From contig PBHT01000039.1 in NCBI GenBank assembly GCA_002720285.1, positions 37,989-51,135 of the forward strand: a stretch of 13,147 nt of DNA, given 5' to 3'. A program made the translations under genes and the position numbers. Within the stretch, counting starts at the first letter, position 1, and each line of letters begins with the position of its first letter. The stretch comes from Acidobacteriota bacterium. GTDB lineage: Bacteria; Acidobacteriota; Vicinamibacteria; Vicinamibacterales; UBA823. Of this stretch, positions 7,606 to 13,147 are shown one piece after another. The notes under the pieces are model-generated. The model was given only the letters and a program-made list of their open reading frames with translations. It had not been told where the DNA came from and searched no databases.

Positions 7606-8673
7606 ATGAGCACTCCGGCCCAAGTTACTCTGTCAGTCAGCCCTCGCACTCGTATCGACGTCGTGGATGTTCGTGCGCGCGCAGCTTCGGCTCACGGTGA
7701 CCTCCTCGAACATTTCCCACGCGCACTCTACTATTCGTTCCACACGACGGCGGGCTACCTTGACCAAGGCCTAGCAATGCGTTTAAACAGAAAACGCAAC
7801 GGTGTTGCGCCATATCTCAATTTCTTCCAAGCCTTGTTCCCTGAAGGAGGCGGCTATCAACATGACGAGCTCCACCTCCGTGAGGAGTTGTCTGAAGCGC
7901 AGCGGCGGGTCGAGCCGCGCAACGCCGATTCACACCTAGCGTTTATTAGCGCCGGCCTTCGTAGTTGTGTCACGTATCGCCGGCGGCGTGGCGAGCCTGT
8001 CTATTTCATTGATCTTGATGGTATCAACAATGGGCAACCCAGGCAGCGTGTAACCAGCATTCTTGGCTATAACTCAGAAGAACCAGTTGCGACTGTGCGC
8101 GTGACAGTACCAATCTCCGGGCATCCGGTAGATTCGGTGAACCTGAAGGACCCTCGCCTCGGCCTATATGACCGATGTCGAGAACTTATCAACCAGTACG
8201 GCGTAGACAAAGGCCGCATCCACATCGCCTTGGCACCAGGTGAACACCAAGCTGGCCTCACCGTCAACGAATACGAAACCTTGCTAATGCAACACGACCT
8301 GGCGGAAGTGCTTCGAAATCCCCTGCGGTTCATGGCTGAAAAAAGTCGCCACCTCCTTGCTGATCCACGCGCCATCCCAAATAAAACGATCGGCTATGCC
8401 AAGTACGACATGGTTCGTGTGTTTAACGAACTCGTTGACGCCCTTGGGCTAAGCGAATCAGTGGTAGAAAAAATCCTTGCCCGTTTTATCGGCGCTCCTG
8501 CGCGGCGCTTCCTGCGCATGAAACGCTCGGTCTGTCTGCTAGTTTCTGATGGGGATCAGCCCGGTCTCGGCACACTCGCCGAGGGGCCGTTCCAGAGTCC
8601 GATCTTGGTGCAGTGGCAGCGAAGTGAACGCCGCGAGCGTGCAATCGACGTCTCACTCACTCGGTTCCGGTAG
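7606..8673 (+). CDS. tandem YjbQ/UPF0047-like protein
   Basis: A 355-residue protein that looks like two divergent YjbQ (UPF0047) domains end to end. The first (about 12-170) has FHTTAGYLD (45-53) matching the family HT(T/S)A motif, YQHDE (84-88) matching the Y-x-H segment, NADSHLAFISAGL (106-118) in place of DDMPAHIKAALLG, and GEPVYFIDLDGINNG (129-143) in place of the LGTWQ-I-Y strand. The second (about 173-355) has GRIHIALAPGEHQAGLTVNE (203-222) matching the stretch G-l-x-x-x-f-x-x-H-T-x-A-x-L-x-I-N-E, and late GLGT (320-323) with QSPILVQW (330-337). Its motif His is shifted by one position. Known YjbQ proteins are single domains of about 130-150 residues, some with thiamin-phosphate synthase activity; function here is not established. 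ATG 7606 is preferred over GTG 7549, but neither has a strong ribosome site. It converges on the FAD oxidoreductase with a 21-base gap. Confidence 0.75.
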   Translation: MSTPAQVTLSVSPRTRIDVVDVRARAASAHGDLLEHFPRALYYSFHTTAGYLDQGLAMRLNRKRNGVAPYLNFFQALFPEGGGYQHDELHLREELSEAQRRVEPRNADSHLAFISAGLRSCVTYRRRRGEPVYFIDLDGINNGQPRQRVTSILGYNSEEPVATVRVTVPISGHPVDSVNLKDPRLGLYDRCRELINQYGVDKGRIHIALAPGEHQAGLTVNEYETLLMQHDLAEVLRNPLRFMAEKSRHLLADPRAIPNKTIGYAKYDMVRVFNELVDALGLSESVVEKILARFIGAPARRFLRMKRSVCLLVSDGDQPGLGTLAEGPFQSPILVQWQRSERRERAIDVSLTRFR

Positions 8674-8694
8674 CTTCGACGACCCTTTCGTTAA

Positions 8695-10650
8695 CTAACT
8701 GAGCGCCGGCATGGCTCGACGATGGATGATCTCCTGCACGGCGCGGTGCGCTTCGAGAATCGCGGCGTCCGTATGCGGACTCGCTGCAGCGTCGGCGTTG
8801 GCAATGGCAATTGAGCCAAACGGCTGACGAGCTTTGACACACGGTCGTTCATCGCTCGCCGTGAACACCCATTCCAGCGGATCGGTCAGACTGTTGTAAG
8901 TATAGGAGTAACCGTGTGGCCAACGGTTGACGCTAATAGCAATGATATCGCGTGCGGGGTCGAACCCACCGTCACCGAGCACGCGCCCGAGTTGGTCGCG
9001 GATCTTCCGTTCGTACGTCTCAAACGAGGTCGAGAGAAGGTCTTCACGGCCCAAGCGATACTGCACCTTCCGGGGCGGACCAGGGGTGACCGGGTAGCGT
9101 GTAAGACTAAGCACGATCGGTTCCTCTGGATTCTCCGCGTGTCGCAGGTCACCCAGGCTAACTGCCTCGTCAAGCCTCACTCGAGCGTGGTACATCGTCG
9201 GCGCGCTGACGCGGCTCACGCTTAGCTTCGCAAACGCCTTCCAGTTGCGTATCGCGACACTTGTGTAGACGAGTGGCGCCTTGACGCCGAACCGCAGGGC
9301 TTCCTTCTGAGTAGCCGGTAGTTCGGGAACCAGATACGGAATCATGCGGTTCCAGCAGGCCATTACCGCGTGACGACCCCGGACGTGATGGGTCCGACCG
9401 TCACGCACATAGCTCACTTCCACTGCATCGCTACCACTGGCCCCGGTGTGTCTCGCACGAACGACAGTGCTATCGAGCCGAATTCGTGCAGTCTGCCCCG
9501 AACGATCCAGTAGGCCATAGTCCACGTGAGCTGTGGCAACGTCTTCCTGGGTTGATCCCGGTACGGCATCTGGGAGCAACCATCGAACCATCAGGCGTGT
9601 GACCGTGGCGTTACCGTCGGGGAAATGGACGGATCCACCGCCCGGTCTCTGCCGTCCGTGGTGTCCACCGGGGAGGTCGGCCAGCATACCGTCTGGTGTT
9701 GGTTCGAGACCTAAGCCACCAAACCCAGGCTGACCCATCTCCCAAGCAAATAGCGCAGGTAGTGTGTCAATCCCCGTGACGAAACTACCTGCACCTGTTC
9801 CTTGGTAGAACCACAGCACTTGCGGGTCAACCTTGGCGAGGTCTTGCAGAAAGTCGGCATAGCTCATCTTGGCTAGTCGCACCTTCTTTTCGGCCGAGGT
9901 CAGGCCAGAAAAATAGTCGCGCTGATCTGACCCATTCAATCTCAGTAGATCTTGCTGTGCGGCCGGAGAGAGTGGCGTCTTGGCAACAAACGCCTTCGTG
10001 AAACCACCACGGTCATTCTTCACAAGCCGGTCGATTCCCCACGTCTCACGATCAAAAAAGTAAGCAGAGCCGAGACCCATCCGCCTGTACATCTGTCGTG
10101 AATCTGCGTTGTCCGAGAGGAACCGACCGAGGTCAATACCGATGTCCTGGAGGAGCTGTTGTGATGGCTGATTGTAGCGTTCGGGTGATTCAATGTTCAG
10201 CGTTCCACCGTTAAGCGCCAGGGTTCGCCCCTCATGGTGAAATTCGTTTCGCTTCGCGTGGCCGCCAAAATCATCATGGTTGTCGAGAACTAGCACTCGC
10301 GAGTCGCGACCAACGTACTTGATAAAGAAATGCGCTACAGCGAGCCCGCTGATGCCGCCACCAACAATGACCAAGTCGTAGCGCTCTCCCGTGTCAATAG
10401 CATCCGAGAAATCCCAGCCCCGTTGATCACGGAGCTGATGGCCGATTTCGAACGAGCCAGCGTGACTTCCACGCATCCCGGTGCGTAAAGGTGGGTAATC
10501 TTCTGTGGACGGTGCGTCGGTGTTGATATCTTCGCCCAGCGCTTCGGTCCAGCGAGGGAGCACAAGGGACCCTCCCACCGGCACCGCAACACCCTGCACG
10601 AAATCACGGCGGGTAATCCGCCGACTTAAGCCGAGTTCACGGTCATTCAT
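8695..10650 (-). CDS. Tat-exported FAD/NAD(P)-binding oxidoreductase
   Basis: A 651-residue flavoprotein-like enzyme. The N-terminus has a twin-arginine signal, SRRITRRDFVQG (Arg14-Arg15), followed by a mildly hydrophobic stretch to about residue 32, so export of the folded protein by Tat is likely. After a linker, YDLVIVGGGISGLAVAHFF (91-109) is a GxGxxG Rossmann loop, ending in the acidic LVLDNHDDFGGHAKRNEF (120-137), typical of FAD-binding amine-oxidase/NAD_binding_8 proteins. The C-terminus FGSIAIANADAAASPHTDAA, followed by EAHRAVQEI, resembles the second FAD-contacting segment of that group. The long middle holds many aromatic residues and a conserved-looking LTRYPVTPGPP segment. It belongs to an uncharacterised Tat oxidoreductase group; electron acceptor and substrate are unknown. 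The start has no clear ribosome site. It is transcribed divergently from the metal-uptake pair. Confidence 0.87.
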   Translation of the reverse strand: MNDRELGLSRRITRRDFVQGVAVPVGGSLVLPRWTEALGEDINTDAPSTEDYPPLRTGMRGSHAGSFEIGHQLRDQRGWDFSDAIDTGERYDLVIVGGGISGLAVAHFFIKYVGRDSRVLVLDNHDDFGGHAKRNEFHHEGRTLALNGGTLNIESPERYNQPSQQLLQDIGIDLGRFLSDNADSRQMYRRMGLGSAYFFDRETWGIDRLVKNDRGGFTKAFVAKTPLSPAAQQDLLRLNGSDQRDYFSGLTSAEKKVRLAKMSYADFLQDLAKVDPQVLWFYQGTGAGSFVTGIDTLPALFAWEMGQPGFGGLGLEPTPDGMLADLPGGHHGRQRPGGGSVHFPDGNATVTRLMVRWLLPDAVPGSTQEDVATAHVDYGLLDRSGQTARIRLDSTVVRARHTGASGSDAVEVSYVRDGRTHHVRGRHAVMACWNRMIPYLVPELPATQKEALRFGVKAPLVYTSVAIRNWKAFAKLSVSRVSAPTMYHARVRLDEAVSLGDLRHAENPEEPIVLSLTRYPVTPGPPRKVQYRLGREDLLSTSFETYERKIRDQLGRVLGDGGFDPARDIIAISVNRWPHGYSYTYNSLTDPLEWVFTASDERPCVKARQPFGSIAIANADAAASPHTDAAILEAHRAVQEIIHRRAMPALS

Positions 10651-10804
10651 AACGATTAAAAAGATAACAGTGCGTTAATAATTAATATAGGCAGCGATGA
10701 TCTGGCGAGAGGCGAGACGCTGTCAAGGAGAAGCTTCGTTTACTTGACATAGAATCGGATTCCCTAATATTCTCGATCTGCTTAGAGCTTTTTTCCGAGA
10801 GACA
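10651..10804. other. AT-rich divergent intergenic region
   Basis: The spacer separates the Tat oxidoreductase (minus) from the Cys/His protein and receptor genes (plus). The first 40 bases are very AT-rich. On the minus strand a perfect TTGACA (complement of 10721-10726) is present, but the TATATT box at 10684-10689 is 31 bases away, too far to pair. The plus-strand promoter candidate is listed separately. A short ORF running through it on the minus strand is not credible. Confidence 0.5.
10744..10773 (+). promoter_or_regulatory. probable promoter with embedded inverted repeat, metal-uptake pair
   Basis: A perfect -35 TTGACA (10744-10749) is followed by TATTCT at 10768-10773 (18-base spacing), or TAATAT at 10765-10770 (15-base spacing). 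Between them sits GAATC-G-GATTC (10752-10762), a perfect 5+5 inverted repeat, and AGAAT...ATTCT frames 10751-10773. This is where a repressor would block RNA polymerase. A metal-responsive Fur/Zur-type regulator is an inference from the downstream genes; the sequence does not match a Zur box I can name. Confidence 0.45.
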
Positions 10805-11080
10805 ATGCTTCCTTACGGCCGTGTTTTTCGTAGCCTCACTGTCGTTTTGGTGGTTGCGCTGGTCACCGTGGCCTCCATTGCTGGCCCCTTGCACCCGGGT
10901 CATGGGTCAGACCAAGATTGTGCGATTTGCCAACTGCGGCATCAGGCTGTCAATCTCCTGACTGCAACTCCCCTGCTTGGTCCAGCAGACTGGACTGAAT
11001 CGCCCGTATTGGTTCACTCGACCGATACAATCACTTCCCATTACGGCCAGAACGATCCTGCTCGCGGTCCACCCGCCTAG
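10805..11080 (+). CDS. small exported Cys/His protein, possible metal-binding (DUF2946-like)
   Basis: A 91-residue protein with an N-terminal hydrophobic segment (about residues 11-27, SLTVVLVVALVTVASIAG) that is either a signal peptide or a membrane anchor. After it comes a compact potential metal site: His30, His33, Cys39, Cys42 and His46 (HPGHGSDQDCAICQLRH), a CxxC with flanking histidines. The C-terminus ends in ARGPPA, a feature I associate with DUF2946-type small proteins encoded beside metal-related TonB receptors; that link is from memory. A GAGAG ribosome site lies just upstream of the ATG. It precedes the TonB-dependent receptor by 130 bases on the same strand, so a shared role in zinc or copper handling is likely. 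It could be periplasmic or membrane-anchored. Confidence 0.75.
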   Translation: MLPYGRVFRSLTVVLVVALVTVASIAGPLHPGHGSDQDCAICQLRHQAVNLLTATPLLGPADWTESPVLVHSTDTITSHYGQNDPARGPPA

Positions 11081-11119
11081 TTTTTCCGCCACCTTAATCG
11101 TTTTCGTTGTTCGCTTAGA

Positions 11120-11156
11120 AGTCGGCCTCTCCTGTCATTTGACTTCCTGGCCGGCT
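11120..11156 (+). ncRNA. candidate stem-loop in the leader of the TonB receptor gene
   Basis: AGTCGGCC (11120-11127) pairs with GGCCGGCT (11149-11156), seven Watson-Crick pairs plus one G-U. Inside a near-symmetric internal loop, GTC (11134-11136) pairs with GAC (11141-11143) to cap the stem. No T-run follows, so it is not an intrinsic terminator. It sits 54 bases before the receptor ATG and could be a translational or RNA-stability element between the two genes. Confidence 0.3.
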
Positions 11157-11210
11157 GAAACATGAGTGCCGTCCGGTACAGAGATGACTTGAGTTTCGGG
11201 AAAGTAACAC

Positions 11211-13147
11211 ATGTGGAGTTGTTTTCAAATCGTCCGAAGCACACTACTCGTAAGCGGGGTCTTGGTGTGTCTTGCCTGGACGCCGGCATGGGCCCAGAGC
11301 ACTGGCACGATCCGCGGCAGCGTTACACTGACCGAGAACGGCGATGCCATCGCCGGAGCATTGGTGTTGGTGATTGGACCCGGCCAGACGGTGTTGACCA
11401 ACGCAGAGGGCATGTTCGTTGTTGAGGACGTGCCCGTTGGCACTTATGAAATCTTGGCACAACGCGAGCACCTCACTGCCAGTCGCCAAGCAATCACAAT
11501 CCTTGCAGGGGAAACGACGACTGTTGAGTTTGAACTGGCACTTTCGCCCGTGCACGAGGAAGTGACCGTCACGGCCACGGTAGCGGATTCCGCCACAACC
11601 TATGAAGCGTTTAATGCCATCAGTACACTTGACGCGTTCGATCTCGTCACTGATGCCCAGGGGTCCCTTGGAGAGGCACTCGAAAACGAGCCGGGGGTTT
11701 GGAAACGAAGCTTCGGTCCGGGTTCAAGTCGCCCGATCATTCGCGGCTTTGATGGTGACCGGGTACTCATAATGGAAGACGGAGTCCGCACCGGTGACTT
11801 GGCCAGTCAATCCGCCGACCACGGTACGTCAGTTGACCCAAATGGGCTCGAACGCATCGAAATTGTGCGAGGACCGGCAACTCTACTTTATGGGTCCAAC
11901 GCCGTAGGTGGTGTCATTAACACCATCACACCGCACGAAAGCTACCGTAATACGCTGACCGAGGGAACGCGCGGGCAATTCAGTGTTGATGGGGGAAGCG
12001 CCAACCGACAGGCGGGAACTAATGGCAGCATGCAACATGCCCAGGGACCACTCATGATGTGGGCCGGCGGTGGCACACGAAGAACCGATGATTACAACAC
12101 GCCGGCCGGCAAGATCAAGAATTCGGCGACCCGTCTTTCAAATGGTCGTGCCGGTGTCGGCTACTTTGGCGAGCATCTGTTTGTGAGCAGTGGGGTAACT
12201 CTTGAGGATGGCCGCTATGGCGTTCCATTCGCCGAGGACTTCCATGGACATGACGACCATGCTGAAGAGGACCATGAAGAGGAAGGCACCATCGATGTCG
12301 GCTCAACACGACGGGTGGGTAACATCGAAGTTGGAATGCGCGATCTAAACAATCGTTTCGTAAACTCGCTCCGCATGGTAACCAAACTCGTCGACTGGCA
12401 GCATGATGAACTCGAAGTTGACCACAAGGGCGTTGAAACCATTGGGACAACGTTCAACAATCGGAGCTATATCGCGCGGATAGAGATGGATCAACGACAG
12501 ACCAATAGAGTCGCGGGGAAGTTCGGCGTGTGGGCTCAATTTCGTGATTACGTTGCCAAGGGAGAGGAAGCGCTAGCGCCTGCAACTGATCAAGTGTCGC
12601 TCGCCGCCTTTGCTTATGAGGAGTTAAGTTTTGGCCGATACCGCTTTCAACTTGGCGGTCGTATCGAACGCAACGCCTACTCGGTTGCGGCGCGTCAGGT
12701 CAGCCACGACGACCATGACGACGACCACCTCGAGGCGCCGGCCGTGCGTAACCGTGACTTCAACACCGCGTCAGGTTCAGTGGGTTTCCAGACTGACCTT
12801 GGCGAAACCGGAGCTTTCGTCGTTAACCTGACCCGTTCATACCGAGCCCCTGCGCTAGAGGAGCTCTACAATTTTGGTCCACACGTTGGCAACCTCACCT
12901 TCGAAGTTGGCAATCCCAACCTGGACACTGAATCCACCCTAGGACTCGATGTAAGCCTTCGGCACCAGGCAACCCGACTTCGTGGCGATTTCAACTTCTA
13001 TATCTACGACATTGACAACTTTGTGTTCCCGTCCCAAACCAACCAAATCAAGAACAAGTTGCGTGTTGCTAATTTTCTTCAAGGTGACGCGCGGTTTGTC
13101 GGGTTCGATGCCAAGGCGAGCGCTCGACTCGGCACCTCCGTTTGGGC
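11211..13147 (+). CDS. TonB-dependent receptor, ZnuD-like metal uptake (3' truncated)
   Basis: An outer-membrane receptor open to the window end (645 codons visible). The ATG at 11211 follows GGGAAAG; the signal peptide ends AWA-QS (about residues 22-30). A carboxypeptidase-regulatory-like beta domain follows (about 32-112, GTIRGSVTL... to VEFELALS). The TonB-box-like EEVTVTA is at 116-122. The plug carries IIRGFDGDRVLIMEDG, SADHGTSVDPNGLERIEIVR and GPATLLYGSNAVGGVIN, close to ZnuD-type metal receptors. Two barrel loops are His/Asp-rich: HGHDDHAEEDHEEE (345-358) and HDDHDDDH (499-506). ZnuD of Neisseria uses such loops for zinc; zinc is therefore the favoured substrate, with other divalent metals possible. 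The last barrel strands are missing. The Cys/His protein gene lies upstream on the same strand. Confidence 0.93.
   Translation, partial: MWSCFQIVRSTLLVSGVLVCLAWTPAWAQSTGTIRGSVTLTENGDAIAGALVLVIGPGQTVLTNAEGMFVVEDVPVGTYEILAQREHLTASRQAITILAGETTTVEFELALSPVHEEVTVTATVADSATTYEAFNAISTLDAFDLVTDAQGSLGEALENEPGVWKRSFGPGSSRPIIRGFDGDRVLIMEDGVRTGDLASQSADHGTSVDPNGLERIEIVRGPATLLYGSNAVGGVINTITPHESYRNTLTEGTRGQFSVDGGSANRQAGTNGSMQHAQGPLMMWAGGGTRRTDDYNTPAGKIKNSATRLSNGRAGVGYFGEHLFVSSGVTLEDGRYGVPFAEDFHGHDDHAEEDHEEEGTIDVGSTRRVGNIEVGMRDLNNRFVNSLRMVTKLVDWQHDELEVDHKGVETIGTTFNNRSYIARIEMDQRQTNRVAGKFGVWAQFRDYVAKGEEALAPATDQVSLAAFAYEELSFGRYRFQLGGRIERNAYSVAARQVSHDDHDDDHLEAPAVRNRDFNTASGSVGFQTDLGETGAFVVNLTRSYRAPALEELYNFGPHVGNLTFEVGNPNLDTESTLGLDVSLRHQATRLRGDFNFYIYDIDNFVFPSQTNQIKNKLRVANFLQGDARFVGFDAKASARLGTSVW

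Noticed and set aside
10682..10903. 73-codon minus-strand ORF in the divergent spacer
   Set aside because: It overlaps the promoter and the signal peptide of the Cys/His protein and shows no protein-like features.
11081..11210. Possible cobalamin riboswitch ahead of the TonB receptor
   Set aside because: The gap is too short and I see no B12-box; the receptor looks metal-type.
11162..11425. 87-codon plus-strand ORF overlapping the receptor start
   Set aside because: The receptor frame from 11211 has a signal peptide and domain match; this ORF has neither.
12115..12460. Minus-strand ORFs over the TonB receptor
   Set aside because: Antisense to a continuous receptor frame; the His/Ser-rich composition reflects the GAC/CAT repeats on the other strand.
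1..13147. Mobile elements, phage genes, CRISPR arrays or defence systems
   Set aside because: No transposase, integrase, array of spaced direct repeats or defence-gene motif was found on reading both strands.

Overview
This window reads as ordinary bacterial chromosome: dense, mid-GC by eye (not counted), with short intergenic gaps. Gene style suggests a Gram-negative environmental bacterium, perhaps Acidobacteriota or a similar phylum. The clues are a TonB-dependent receptor with an N-terminal carboxypeptidase-regulatory-like domain, two lipoproteins and a Tat-exported oxidoreductase. The taxonomic guess is inference only. I see no rRNA, tRNA, CRISPR, integrase or transposase.

Layout. 1-723 (+) is the C-terminal 60% of a PLP-dependent class I/II aminotransferase. 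Converging on it is a minus-strand run, read from 3528 down to 738: a secreted cyclase-family (kynurenine-formamidase-like) lipoprotein, a hotdog acyl-CoA thioesterase, a DoxX membrane protein and an SDR oxidoreductase whose cofactor loop is one residue short. A divergent spacer (3529-3697) leads into a plus-strand pair: an unlisted 36-residue membrane peptide (3698-3808) and a full-length sodium:solute symporter (3812-5290). Then come, on the minus strand, glycerol kinase (5350-6849) preceded by a small unknown lipoprotein (6922-7428). A second divergent spacer holds a 6+6 bp palindrome. Next is a plus-strand protein (7606-8673) that looks like two divergent YjbQ/UPF0047 domains in tandem, converging on a Tat-exported FAD oxidoreductase (8695-10650). 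A third divergent spacer with a promoter-like TTGACA element leads into a putative metal-uptake pair: a 91-residue exported Cys/His protein (10805-11080) and a TonB-dependent receptor with two His/Asp-rich insertions (11211 to the window end, 3' truncated).

How the genes may work together. The last two genes form the most coherent unit: a periplasmic or membrane Cys/His peptide plus an outer-membrane receptor with metal-binding loops of the ZnuD type, probably for zinc or another divalent metal. The symporter and its tiny upstream partner are likely co-translated. The cyclase/thioesterase/DoxX/SDR set is spaced like an operon, but its substrate cannot be read from sequence. The best candidates for something under-described are the tandem YjbQ-like protein, the symporter micro-peptide and the structured leader in front of the receptor gene.
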